Notes: generated by a model not told the origin, from the letters alone. A DNA stretch of 7,166 nucleotides from Methylococcales bacterium (GCA_009692395.1 SHZG01000118.1:1-7166), one strand, 5' to 3'; positions 1-7,001 are shown, counted from the first letter of the stretch. Translations and numbers: made by a program.

Positions 1-238
1 GATTTTTAATACCCGCGCCGTATCGCGGATACCGCTACCATTGATTGCCATGTTTACTATCTTGGTCTTAATGCCTACTTCACAAGCGCGGTATCGGTAG
101 CTCAGCATAAAGGTTTTTGTCATGCACAACGGGTTTCGACAACGGTAACTAACGTGGCTCTCCCGTTGCATTGCGTCCTGACTTGCCAATCTGGTTACTT
201 TTACAGAATGGACAGGTGATTTCTTGGTCGCAGCTCAT
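1..238 (-). pseudogene. insA: IS1-family transposase InsA, frameshifted and partial
   Basis: InsA is the small DNA-binding protein of IS1 elements, with an N-terminal zinc finger and a helix-turn-helix that binds the IS ends. From ATG at 238 the minus strand reads MSCDQEITCPFCKSNQIGK and stops at a TAG (149-151) after 29 codons. Skipping four bases restores a second open stretch (147 to 1), with a second Cys pair (YRCRNPLC) and the conserved helix-turn-helix stretch NMAINGSGIRDTARVL. This matches InsA order: CxxC, then the second Cys pair, then the HTH. The break is a tandem 4-base duplication (TAACTAAC, plus strand 146-153). IS1's programmed frameshift lies at the insA/insB junction, not here, so this copy is probably inactive. 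There is no convincing ribosome binding site. The C-terminal HTH and insB are beyond the window. Confidence 0.85.
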
Positions 239-292
239 AAGGTCTTTTAGGTAAGTGTGAGTTTATTCTGCCCGTGATTTTAATCTATCATC

Positions 293-311
293 ACAGATTT
301 AACCCACTACC
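293..311 (-). repeat. IS terminal repeat, left copy (19 bp)
   Basis: On the minus strand from 311 this reads GGTAGTGGGTTAAATCTGT. All 19 bases match the plus-strand copy at 6989-7007, and 10 of the next 16 positions also match. It is the insA-proximal tip of the IS1-type element. The TAA at 300-302 inside it closes the plus-strand frame of the adjoining chitinase fragment. Confidence 0.85.
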
Positions 312-737
312 AGCATCTGGATTGAAAAAATATTTCCAAAATACTTTCCAGATCCATTAAGTCAAAGTTATGCAAAAAAACCCGAGAAAATTGCCTCCAG
401 AGTTTATGCAGGCAGAATGGGTAACGGTGATGAAGCCAGCGGTGAAGGCTATAAATTTCGTGGACGCGGCTACATTCAGCTCACGGGAAAAACCAATTAC
501 ACGCGCTTTGCTCAGTTTATCGGTGAAGATGTGGTTGCCAATCCTGATTTAGTGGCAAGTAAATACCCGTTAGCGTCAGCAGCATTTTTCTTTGATGTGA
601 ATAAAGTGTGGAGCGTGTGTGATCAAGGCGCGGGGGTCGAAGTCATTACTAAAGTCACTAAATGTATTAATGGCGGCACTATCGGACTTGATGACCGTAT
701 TAGTCGGTTTAATAAATACTACGCGTATTTGCAATAA
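312..737 (+). pseudogene. GH19 chitinase / endolysin, 5'-truncated by the IS
   Basis: GH19 enzymes hydrolyse chitin or, in phage and bacterial lysozyme-like members, peptidoglycan glycan strands. The frame is open from the IS boundary to the stop at 735-737, about 141 codons without a proper start. Visible family landmarks are IFPKYFPD, YAKKPEKIASRVYAGRMGNG, the strongly conserved GYKFRGRGYIQLTGK, AAFFF and a C-terminal CINGG stretch. The N-terminal part of the catalytic domain, including the HE(S/T)GG segment with the usual first catalytic Glu, is missing. The homology begins abruptly at the IS tip, so insertion, or a deletion mediated by the IS, removed the 5' end. Initiation at ATG 417 would give only 106 residues, very unlikely to be an active enzyme. 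No ribosome binding site is evident. Confidence 0.85.
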
Positions 738-778
738 GCACGCGCCCACTGATTAAATCACGCAGTGAGACAATGAAA

Positions 779-806
779 CATTTTATGAAACATGAAACGT
801 AAAATG
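779..806. promoter_or_regulatory. Candidate activator-binding site upstream of the sigma-54 promoter
   Basis: This is an imperfect dyad with arms CATTTTA (779-785) and TAAAATG (800-806), lying within a cluster of three ATGAAAC repeats starting at 773, 785 and 792. It lies about 74-101 bases upstream of the predicted transcription start (about 880), the usual place for an enhancer-binding activator of sigma-54. The binding protein is not encoded in the window. A FisR-type sulfane-sulfur sensor is a guess from the downstream genes. Confidence 0.4.
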
Positions 807-852
807 CAACGCAATTAACCTTCTGTAGCCCTAAAGATAACGACTTGACAGG

Positions 853-868
853 TTGGCACGCAGTTTGC
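853..868 (+). promoter_or_regulatory. Sigma-54 (-24/-12) promoter for the persulfide dioxygenase gene
   Basis: The site reads TTGGCACGCAGTTTGC, matching the RpoN consensus YTGGCACGNNNNTTGC at every defined base. The invariant GG (855-856) and GC (867-868) are separated by the required 10 bases. This places transcription start near A880, 36 bases before the ATG at 916. In several proteobacteria the sulfane-sulfur sensor FisR activates pdo and sqr from sigma-54 promoters, so the placement makes biological sense. A sigma-70-like TTGACA (845-850) with CATAAG (869-874) overlaps the site; its -10 is poor and its spacing is 18. Confidence 0.75.
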
Positions 869-915
869 CATAAGTTAAGAAAACCCCCATAACAACAATC
901 ACTCGGAGAATCATT

Positions 916-2013
916 ATGTTATTTAAACAATTATTTGATAAAGAAACATGGACTTACACTTACTTTCTTGCTGACGAAGCCAGTAAAGAAGCGGCGTTTA
1001 TTGATCCTGTTAATACTCAAATTGAAACGTATATCTCTTTGTTGGCAGAACACGGTGTAACACTGAAATATTCGTTTGAAACCCACGTTCACGCTGACCA
1101 CATCACCGCCAGCGGTTTGTTACGTCAACGCACTGGTGCAAAAACCTGTGTAGGTTATAAAGGTAGCGCGGAACTTGCCGATATTCAACTGCATGATGGT
1201 GATGTTTTTAAACTAGGCAATGAAGAAATTAAAGCCATTGCAACCGCAGGTCATACCTCTGGTTGTACGTCTTATTTGTGGCAAGATCGTTTATTTTCGG
1301 GTGATTCATTGTTTATCGGCGGTTGTGGACGCACCGATTTTCAAGGTGGTTCAGCCAGTGATTTGTACGATAGTATCACGCAAAAATTATTCACCCTACC
1401 CGATGACACGCTGGTTTATCCTGCTCATGATTATTCAGAACGCTGGGTCAGTAACATTCATCAAGAGCGCACCACGAATCGACGTTTAGCAGGTAAAACG
1501 CGCGAAGAGTTCATTGAAATCATGAACAATTTGAACTTACCTAAACCCCATTTGATTGATGAATCTGTGCCTGCTAATCGTTATTGCGGTTTGGATGAAA
1601 ATGAACGCCAAGATGCAGTTGCACGTCGTGAAGAAAATGGCAGTAGTTGTGGTATTCGTAGTAAAACCACAGGGCAAGATTTAGTGGCTACCGCTAAACA
1701 GCAGATTACCGAAGTCAATGTAGATAGAGCGAAACAATTGTTAGCAGAAGGTAATATCACGCTGATTGATACCCGTGAAGAAAGCGAGTACGCGGCTGGT
1801 CATATTAACAATGCGATACTGTTACCACGCGGCGTGTTGGAGTTTAAACTGGGTACTGTGCCTGAATTAGCCGACACCAGCAAAGCTATTTTAATTTATT
1901 GCCGCACAGGTGGACGCTCAGCACTGGCGGCGCAAACTTTACAGACTTTAGGTTATACAACCGTACTGTCTATGGCGGGTGGTTTTGAGGCTTGGCAAAA
2001 AGCGCAAGCGTAA
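916..2013 (+). CDS. Persulfide dioxygenase-rhodanese fusion (ETHE1-type)
   Basis: A 365-residue fusion. Residues 1 to about 245 are an ETHE1-type metallo-beta-lactamase dioxygenase, which uses non-haem Fe(II) and O2 to oxidise glutathione persulfide to sulfite. Visible landmarks are THVHADH (His57, His59, Asp61, His62), GHTSG (His113), SGD (Asp130), CGRTDFQGG (137-145), YPAHDY (His171) and the ETHE1 tail MNNLNLPKP...VPANRYCG. By family knowledge the iron ligands are His57, His113 and Asp130. Residues about 265-365 are a rhodanese domain with the active-site loop CRTGGR (Cys329), so it can transfer sulfane sulfur and relate persulfide, sulfite and thiosulfate. Such fusions are known (the PRF enzymes). 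The start is clear: GGAG at 905-908, seven bases before the ATG. No signal peptide, so cytoplasmic. It is the first gene after the sigma-54 promoter and precedes sqr by 99 bases. All key residues are present. Confidence 0.95.
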   Translation: MLFKQLFDKETWTYTYFLADEASKEAAFIDPVNTQIETYISLLAEHGVTLKYSFETHVHADHITASGLLRQRTGAKTCVGYKGSAELADIQLHDGDVFKLGNEEIKAIATAGHTSGCTSYLWQDRLFSGDSLFIGGCGRTDFQGGSASDLYDSITQKLFTLPDDTLVYPAHDYSERWVSNIHQERTTNRRLAGKTREEFIEIMNNLNLPKPHLIDESVPANRYCGLDENERQDAVARREENGSSCGIRSKTTGQDLVATAKQQITEVNVDRAKQLLAEGNITLIDTREESEYAAGHINNAILLPRGVLEFKLGTVPELADTSKAILIYCRTGGRSALAAQTLQTLGYTTVLSMAGGFEAWQKAQA

Positions 2014-2026
2014 AAGCGTTTTTATC

Positions 2027-2044
2027 TTTAGCAATTACGCTAAA
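2027..2044 (+). other. Intercistronic stem-loop after the dioxygenase gene
   Basis: TTTAGC (2027-2032) and GCTAAA (2039-2044) form a perfect 6-bp stem with a 6-base loop, 14 bases after the stop codon. No T tract follows, so it is not a convincing intrinsic terminator. It may be an RNA-processing or stabilising hairpin, or chance. Confidence 0.35.
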
Positions 2045-2053
2045 CTGTCATAG

Positions 2054-2076
2054 GTGCAAAGTATAACGCCTTGCAC
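2054..2076 (+). other. Inverted repeat upstream of sqr
   Basis: GTGCAA (2054-2059) and TTGCAC (2071-2076) are perfect inverted arms separated by 11 bases, 37 bases before the sqr ATG. It could be an operator-like site or a leader hairpin. A TATAAC hexamer (2062-2067) sits in the loop but has no good -35 partner. Role unproven. Confidence 0.3.
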
Positions 2077-2112
2077 TCAAATCATATAACCACAAAACAT
2101 GAGGAATACATA

Positions 2113-3372
2113 ATGTCACAACACCATACTCTTTTAATCGTCGGCGGCGGTGCAGCGGGTGTTTCTGTTGCCAACACGCTACGTCGTCAAAATAAAAAAA
2201 TTGATATAGCCATCATCGAACCATCTGAGCAGCACTATTACCAACCTGGTTTCACCATCGTTGGTGGCGGTGCGTACACGATGAAACAAACCACTAGAAA
2301 TGAAGCCGATTTAATCCACCCTTCGGTTAAATGGCTGAAAGAATATGCGGAAACGTTTCAACCTGAAGCCAATACCGTTACTTTGCGTTCAGGCGAAGTC
2401 GTTAGTTATGACTACTTAGTCGTCTGTCCTGGTCTGCAACTGGATTGGCAAAAAATTGCAGGCTTGCAAGACACAATTGGCAAAAACAATGTCTGTAGCA
2501 ACTATTCACCTGACACCGTGGAATACACTTGGCAATGTATTCAAGAAATGGTAGCGAAAGGGTCTGGGTCGGCGTTATTCACTCAACCACCGATGCCGAT
2601 TAAATGTGCAGGCGCACCACAAAAAATCATGTATTTAGCGGCAGATAGATTCCGTAAACACGGTATTCTGGACAAATTCAGTGTTGAATTTTGCAATGCA
2701 GGCCCTGCGATGTTCGGTATTCCATTCTTTGCCAAGGCATTGATGAAAGTGGTTGCAGAGTACGGTATCAAAACCAACTTTAATACTAATCTGGTCGCTA
2801 TTGATGGCGCGAATAAAACCGCAACCTTTGAAGTGACTGATGCCGATGGCAACAAAACGCAGGTGAACAAAGCGTTCGACATGATTCATGTCACGCCTTC
2901 ACAAAGTGCGCCTGATTTTATTAAAACCAGTCCATTTGCCAATGCGGCAGGCTGGGTTGATGTTAATGATAAAACCCTGCAACACACGAAATACCCTAAC
3001 GTATTCAGCTTGGGCGATGTGGCGTGTACCACGAATGCCAAAACAGCGGCGGCAGTGCGTAAACAAGTGCCAGTCGTGGTCGATAACATTACCAACGTAA
3101 TGAAAAACGCCGCACTGCGCGAAGGCTATGACGGTTATGGCTCTTGCCCATTAACCACCTCACTGAGCAGCGTGATATTGGCAGAGTTTGCCTACGGCGG
3201 CAAAGTCACGCCTTCGTTCCCGTTACTTGACCCAAGAACAAGCCGCTGGATTTGGTGGATTGGTAAAAAAATCGGTTTCCCGTGGATGTACTGGCAGTTA
3301 ATGCTGAAAGGCTATCGCTTTGATATTCCGCATTTAGCCAGTTACGCGGAAAAATTCGTCGATAAAGACTAA
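2113..3372 (+). CDS. sqr: Sulfide:quinone oxidoreductase, type II
   Basis: A 419-residue FAD flavoprotein that oxidises sulfide, reduces membrane quinone and hands the sulfane sulfur to an acceptor such as glutathione. The N-terminal FAD-binding Rossmann motif is VGGGAAGVSVA (10-20). HYYQPGFTIVGGG (41-53) is typical of the SQR family. The two redox cysteines fit type II (the human SQOR/Cupriavidus group): Cys165 in IKCAGAP and Cys345 in YGSCPLTT. SLGDVA (299-304) is the second FAD-binding signature. The aromatic, Trp-rich C-terminal region (378-402, WIWWIGKK, GFPWMYWQ) probably makes monotopic contact with the cytoplasmic face of the membrane. ATG 2113 is chosen because GAGGAA (2101-2106) precedes it by six bases. 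An in-frame TTG at 2071 would add 14 residues unlike the family and has no such site. It lies after the dioxygenase gene and is probably co-transcribed; its persulfide product is that enzyme's substrate. Confidence 0.95.
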   Translation: MSQHHTLLIVGGGAAGVSVANTLRRQNKKIDIAIIEPSEQHYYQPGFTIVGGGAYTMKQTTRNEADLIHPSVKWLKEYAETFQPEANTVTLRSGEVVSYDYLVVCPGLQLDWQKIAGLQDTIGKNNVCSNYSPDTVEYTWQCIQEMVAKGSGSALFTQPPMPIKCAGAPQKIMYLAADRFRKHGILDKFSVEFCNAGPAMFGIPFFAKALMKVVAEYGIKTNFNTNLVAIDGANKTATFEVTDADGNKTQVNKAFDMIHVTPSQSAPDFIKTSPFANAAGWVDVNDKTLQHTKYPNVFSLGDVACTTNAKTAAAVRKQVPVVVDNITNVMKNAALREGYDGYGSCPLTTSLSSVILAEFAYGGKVTPSFPLLDPRTSRWIWWIGKKIGFPWMYWQLMLKGYRFDIPHLASYAEKFVDKD

Positions 3373-3390
3373 AAGGTCAGCAAAGTTCAA

Positions 3391-3412
3391 GGTACAAAGT
3401 ACCCCTTCTTTT
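3391..3412 (+). terminator. Weak intrinsic terminator candidate after sqr
   Basis: GGTAC (3391-3395) and GTACC (3399-3403) pair around an AAA loop, followed by CCTTCTTTT. The stem is short and the T run is broken, so termination is probably partial at best. It would separate the pdo-sqr pair from the downstream membrane-protein genes. Confidence 0.35.
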
Positions 3413-3459
3413 ACGCACCCCTCTACCCTGCACGTTCTTTTAAAACGAGGTAAAAATCA

Positions 3460-4110
3460 ATGTCTTGTGATCTTCTTGCCTTTACTAGCAGTTGCTTATT
3501 GATACTGTTTTATTACCTCTATTTAAAAAGACGCACTCGTTGCCTGCCTCAATCCAGTGTACACAACGTCAATGCAATGATAAGAGAACGCTGGATAATG
3601 ATGATAATGAGTAGCGGCAAGCAGGAAATTCTTGCCATTCAAACCTTGCGTAACTCCCTAATGGCTGCCAGTTTCATGGCGACCACCGCCATGTTGTTAA
3701 TCATTGGCGTGTTAAATTTGGGTGAAAAAATAGGGCAATGGACTGAAAACCTACATCCTTTGATTTTAATTTGTAGAACACCCAGTGAATTATGGCAAAT
3801 TAAGCTAGGGCTATTACTGCTGATTTTTGCCATTGCTTTTTACTATTTCTCGATGGCAAGACGCCTTTTTAATCATGTCGGCTATATGATTAATTTTCCA
3901 TTTGATGACGGTTTATGCCAACAAACCTGCGCCTATTTGAATAAAGCAGGCAGTTACTACACGTTTGGTATTAGAACTTTCTTTTTCAGTTTACCGATTA
4001 TATTGTGGTTTTTCGGTGCTTTGTTTTTGATTTTTGCGACCTTGAGCCTGATTGCAGGACTTGCGGCACTGGACAGAGTACCAAGTCAATCAGTTACCAC
4101 TAAAACCTGA
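3460..4110 (+). CDS. DUF599-type membrane protein
   Basis: A 216-residue integral membrane protein of unknown function that resembles the DUF599 family. Family-like features are RERW (42-45), the QTLRNSLMAASFMATTAMLL stretch (61-80), a charged-aromatic SMARRLFNHVGYM segment (131-143), and LNKAGSYYTFGIRTFFFSLP (160-179) preceding the last helices. Hydrophobic segments lie near 8-22, 66-86, 113-132 and 173-203, giving about four membrane passes. No enzyme motif is visible. GAGG (3447-3450) nine bases before the ATG supports the start. It lies 87 bases after sqr and 136 bases before the SulP gene, in the same direction, so a role linked to sulfur-compound transport or membrane redox work is possible but only inferred from position. 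Confidence 0.75.
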   Translation: MSCDLLAFTSSCLLILFYYLYLKRRTRCLPQSSVHNVNAMIRERWIMMIMSSGKQEILAIQTLRNSLMAASFMATTAMLLIIGVLNLGEKIGQWTENLHPLILICRTPSELWQIKLGLLLLIFAIAFYYFSMARRLFNHVGYMINFPFDDGLCQQTCAYLNKAGSYYTFGIRTFFFSLPIILWFFGALFLIFATLSLIAGLAALDRVPSQSVTTKT

Positions 4111-4160
4111 ACGCTACACCTAATAAAACCAATTTTTTGATTCACTCAAACTGGGTAAGC

Positions 4161-4178
4161 ATTTTTACGACTAAAAAT
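4161..4178. other. AT-rich dyad between the DUF599 and SulP genes
   Basis: ATTTTTA (4161-4167) and TAAAAAT (4172-4178) are a perfect inverted repeat around CGAC. It could act as a weak bidirectional terminator or an operator. Just downstream are two TATTAAC heptamers (4182-4188 and 4193-4199), spaced 11 bases apart, about one helical turn. No clear sigma-70 or sigma-54 promoter was found in 4111-4249. Confidence 0.3.
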
Positions 4179-4249
4179 CACTATTAACCCATTATTAACA
4201 GTGAACTTACTCCCAATCCCCCTTAAATTTTAAGCCTTAATTCATTGTG

Positions 4250-5962
4250 ATGTTTGATAATACTGACTCTCTAGCACGCTTTTTACCCATCATTGATTGG
4301 TTGAAAACTTACCAACGTCAAGATTTTGCCGATGATTTGTTTGCGGGCATTATTACGGCTATTCTGCTCGTCCCTCAAGGCATTGCTTATGCCATTTTAG
4401 CGGGGCTACCGCCACAATTAGGGCTGTATGCCAGTATCCTACCGCCGATAATGTACGCCTTATTCGGCACCAGTCGGACATTATCAGTTGGCCCCGTGTC
4501 GATTGCCGCGATTATGATTGCCAGTGCGCTCACTGCCCCCGCTGTCGCCGAATTAGGCAATCCTATTCAAAGTGCGTTAGTGCTATCACTGGAAAGCGGC
4601 ATCATCATGTTACTCATGGCGGTGTTACGCATGGGCGGCTTAGTCAATTTTATTAGCCATCCTGTATTAACAGGCTTTACCAGTGGCGCGGCAATCCTCA
4701 TTATCGGTAGTCAAATTTCGCAAACGCTAGGGTTAAAATCACCCACTTGTGGCGTTGATATGACCTGTTATAGCAACTATCTACACGATTTTAACGGCGC
4801 GACCTTACTAATTAGTCTCAGTGCGTTAGCTATATTACTGTTGTTTAGCCAAGTATTACCTATCCTATTGAAAAAAATGGGCGTAAAACCTGCTATCATT
4901 ACCTCAGTAAGCAAATGCGGCCCGTTACTTACCGTGGTACTTACCACCGTAGCGGTGAGTTTATTAGGACAAAAAATTGCCGTGGTCGGTGTTGTCCCTG
5001 CTGGCTTCCCCGAATTATCAGTCAATGCCTTGACTGATTCATTCAGCGAACGCGGCAAATTATTACTGCCTTACGCGGGCTTTATTGCCTTAATCGCTTA
5101 TGTCGAAAGTGTTGCCATTGCCAAAGTCACTGCTAATTTACGCGACGAAAAAATCACGCCTAATCAAGAACTCATCGGCTTAGGCGCGGCAAACATTGCT
5201 GCGGCTTTATCAGGTGGAATGCCTGTTGCAGGAGGTTTTAGTCGCACAATGGTCAATTTTTCCGCAGGGGCGCGTACCCAAATGGCAATGCTGATTGCCG
5301 CCGTATTGTTAGCAGTAGCGGTGATGTATTGCAGTCCGTTATTCACCAATATTCCTAAAGCTGGGTTAGCGATGATTATTTTGGTTGCCATCACGCCCTT
5401 AGTAAAAATCAAAAATATTCGCCACACTTGGGCGTATGATCGTGGCGATGGCATTGCCGAACTCGTCACCTTATTAGGCGTATTAATCTTAGGCATAGAA
5501 GAAGGCATCATGCTAGGTATTATGTTCACCATTGCCAGCCACTTACGCAAAACCAGTCAGCCGCATATCGCTGTCGTTGGGCGCGTACCTAACACTGAAC
5601 ATTATCGCAACATAAAACGCTACCAAGTTGAAACATGGCAACACTTGCTTTTTATCCGCATTGATGAAAGTCTAACCTTTTCCAACATCAATTACATTGA
5701 AGATTTTTTATTAGTAGAACTGCAACGCCAACCCGACACGCAACACATTGTGCTGATTTTCGCCTCCGTTAATGACATCGACACCACCGCTTTAGAAGCC
5801 TTGGAAAGTTTGAATCACGCGCAACACAAAATGAACAGAACTTTACACCTTGCCGAAGTGAAAGGCCCTGTGCTGGATAAATTACAAAAAACTGAGCTTT
5901 TAAATGAACTCTCAGGTGAAGTTTTTTTCCGTACCGAAGATGCAGTGAAACAATTGGCTTAA
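4250..5962 (+). CDS. SulP/SLC26 anion transporter with STAS domain
   Basis: An inner-membrane transporter of about 570 residues (numbered here from the GTG at 4247), normal SulP length, carrying sulfate, bicarbonate or related anions. The membrane domain covers about residues 28-432, beginning DLFAGIITAILLVPQGIAYA. It contains the family signature ALFGTSRTLSVGPVS (71-85), VESVAIAK (286-293) and SGGMPVAGGFSRT (322-334). Residues about 440-571 form a cytoplasmic STAS domain with the conserved loop SVNDIDTTALEAL (507-519), where a Thr pair replaces the more usual Ser-Thr. The substrate cannot be read from sequence; next to sulfide-oxidation genes, export of sulfite or sulfate, or sulfate exchange, is plausible, with bicarbonate uptake as the alternative. 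GTG 4247 and ATG 4250 are adjacent possible starts, with an in-frame stop at 4238 and no good Shine-Dalgarno. cydP follows after three bases. Confidence 0.93.
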   Translation: MFDNTDSLARFLPIIDWLKTYQRQDFADDLFAGIITAILLVPQGIAYAILAGLPPQLGLYASILPPIMYALFGTSRTLSVGPVSIAAIMIASALTAPAVAELGNPIQSALVLSLESGIIMLLMAVLRMGGLVNFISHPVLTGFTSGAAILIIGSQISQTLGLKSPTCGVDMTCYSNYLHDFNGATLLISLSALAILLLFSQVLPILLKKMGVKPAIITSVSKCGPLLTVVLTTVAVSLLGQKIAVVGVVPAGFPELSVNALTDSFSERGKLLLPYAGFIALIAYVESVAIAKVTANLRDEKITPNQELIGLGAANIAAALSGGMPVAGGFSRTMVNFSAGARTQMAMLIAAVLLAVAVMYCSPLFTNIPKAGLAMIILVAITPLVKIKNIRHTWAYDRGDGIAELVTLLGVLILGIEEGIMLGIMFTIASHLRKTSQPHIAVVGRVPNTEHYRNIKRYQVETWQHLLFIRIDESLTFSNINYIEDFLLVELQRQPDTQHIVLIFASVNDIDTTALEALESLNHAQHKMNRTLHLAEVKGPVLDKLQKTELLNELSGEVFFRTEDAVKQLA

Positions 5963-5965
5963 TTT

Positions 5966-6151
5966 ATGAAAATTTACGGTTCTTTTGCAAAAGAAATAAC
6001 GATAGCTTTAATTATCAAGTTCGCTTTCTTTGGCTTGGTGTGGTGGTTGTTTTTTGCAGGGCAAAACATTCATGTGGACGAAGTCAGTCTTAATAATCGG
6101 TTGTTAGGCAACCCAGTAACACCGACCAACCAACCCAAGGGGGTTTTATGA
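5966..6151 (+). CDS. cydP: CydP-like small cytochrome bd-associated membrane protein
   Basis: A 61-residue protein with one predicted membrane helix (about 12-31: TIALIIKFAFFGLVWWLFFA) after a short Lys-containing N-terminus, then a polar tail with a SLNNRLLGNP segment. Its size, the (E/K)I..(A/L)L.IK..F..L.WW.FF pattern and its place immediately before cydA match the putative small subunit CydP of proteobacterial cytochrome bd loci. Its biochemical role in the oxidase is poorly defined. The ATG lies three bases after the SulP stop with no strong ribosome binding site, suggesting translational coupling. The stop TGA overlaps the cydA start as ATGA (6148-6151). The reading frame is intact even though cydA downstream is broken. 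Confidence 0.75.
   Translation: MKIYGSFAKEITIALIIKFAFFGLVWWLFFAGQNIHVDEVSLNNRLLGNPVTPTNQPKGVL
6137..6150 (+). promoter_or_regulatory. Ribosome binding site defining the cydA start
   Basis: AAGGGGG (6137-6143) stands four bases before ATG 6148, inside the end of cydP. It is the strongest Shine-Dalgarno in the lower half of the window and fixes the native cydA start in the frame that meets TGA at 6226. This shows that a GTG at 6219, from which a long frame is open, is not the true start. Confidence 0.7.
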
Positions 6152-7001
6152 TAAGTGACAACATAGTTGATTTATCGCGGCTGCAATTTGCCATTACTGC
6201 GATGTATCATTTTTATTCGTGCCATTGACCATAGGATTATCGTTTATTTTAGCGATTATGGAGTCTTTGTATGTGATGACTGGTAAACAGATTTACCAAG
6301 ACATGACACGCTTTTGGGGCAAGCTGTTCGGCATTAACTTTGCGATGGGTGTCACAACGGGTTTAACGATGGAGTTTCAATTTGGCACAAATTGGTCGTA
6401 TTACTCGCATGATGTGGGTGATATTTTTGGCGTGCCGTTGGCGATTGAAGGCATGATGGCGTTCTTTTTAGAATCCACGTTTATCGGCGTATTCTTTTTC
6501 GGCTGGAATCGTATGAGCAAACTCCAGCATCTTGGCACAACGTGGCTGTTAGCCATCGGTACGAATTTATCCGTATTGTGGATTTTGATTGCCAATGCGT
6601 GGATGCAAAATCCTGTCGGTGCAGAATTCAACTACGACACCATGCGTATGGAACTGACCAGCTTTTCAGAGATTTTCTTTAATCCTATCGCACAAGTGAA
6701 ATTTGTTCACACCGTGGCGGCGGGTTATGTCACAGGTTCAATGTTTGTACTGGGCATTAGCGCGTTGTACTTGCTGAAAACCCGCGACGTGGCGTTTGCG
6801 CGGCGGTCGTTTCGCATTGCTTCAGGTTTTGGTTTAGCATCGGTGTTATCGGTGATTTTATTGGGCGACGAAAGCGGCTATATCGTCGGCGAGGTACAAC
6901 GTGCCAAACTGGCGGCGATTGAAGCAGAATGGGAAACCGAAGAAGCACCTGCTTCGTTCACCTTAATTGGCTTGCCTAATGAAGAAACGGTAGTGGGTTA
7001 A
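6148..7001 (+). pseudogene. cydA: Cytochrome bd oxidase subunit I, frameshifted and 3'-truncated
   Basis: CydA carries haems b558, b595 and d and oxidises quinol at the inner membrane. From ATG 6148 the frame reads LSRLQFAITAMYHF, as in normal CydA, then fails and stops at TGA 6226. CydA continues at once in the -1 frame (FVPLTIGLSFILAIMES). The break is at a run of five T (6210-6214) where six would restore the frame, next to His21 (E. coli His19, a haem ligand). Downstream conservation is high: FWGKLFGINFAMGV, LTMEFQFGTNWSYYSHDVGDIFG, the ESTFIG acidic stretch, FVHTVAAGYVTG (the b558 His) and the Q-loop GDESG...AAIEAEWE. Homology ends at NEET (6976-6989) where an IS begins; VVG and the stop codon come from the IS. 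About 280 of about 520 residues remain, without the Met ligand of b558. No cydB is visible. A sequencing error could explain the frameshift, but not the truncation. Confidence 0.93.

Larger units (their letters stand above)
1..311 (-). mobile_element. IS1-family insertion sequence, end portion (continues beyond the left edge)
   Basis: The element reads leftwards from a tip at 311, which begins GGTAGTGGGTTAAATCTGT on the minus strand, to an insA-like gene starting at 238. The GGT tip and a 73-base gap between tip and transposase start fit the IS1 family, where insA starts about 50-70 bases inside the left end. The boundary at 311 is supported in two ways: the neighbouring GH19 gene loses its homology exactly there, and the same 19-base tip occurs at 6989 where cydA is cut. 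The other end and any target duplication lie outside the window, so full length and completeness are unknown. Confidence 0.8.

Noticed and set aside
370..552. 60-residue frame within the GH19 region
   Set aside because: It overlaps the GH19 coding frame out of phase and resembles no known family; the GH19 frame explains the conservation.
749..768. CACTG/CAGTG hairpin after the GH19 fragment as a terminator
   Set aside because: The stem is only 5 bp with a 10-base loop and no following T run.
845..874. Sigma-70 promoter TTGACA / CATAAG before the persulfide dioxygenase gene
   Set aside because: The -35 is perfect but the -10 matches only 4 of 6 with 18-base spacing. The overlapping sigma-54 site fits its consensus far better, so this is kept only as an alternative.
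2071..2112. TTG start giving sqr 14 extra residues
   Set aside because: The extension is unlike SQR N-termini and overlaps an inverted repeat. ATG 2113 has GAGGAA at good spacing.
6219..7001. CydA as a 260-residue protein starting at GTG 6219
   Set aside because: The conserved CydA N-terminus with its ribosome binding site lies upstream in another frame, and the GTG is an internal Val codon (FVPL) with no ribosome binding site.
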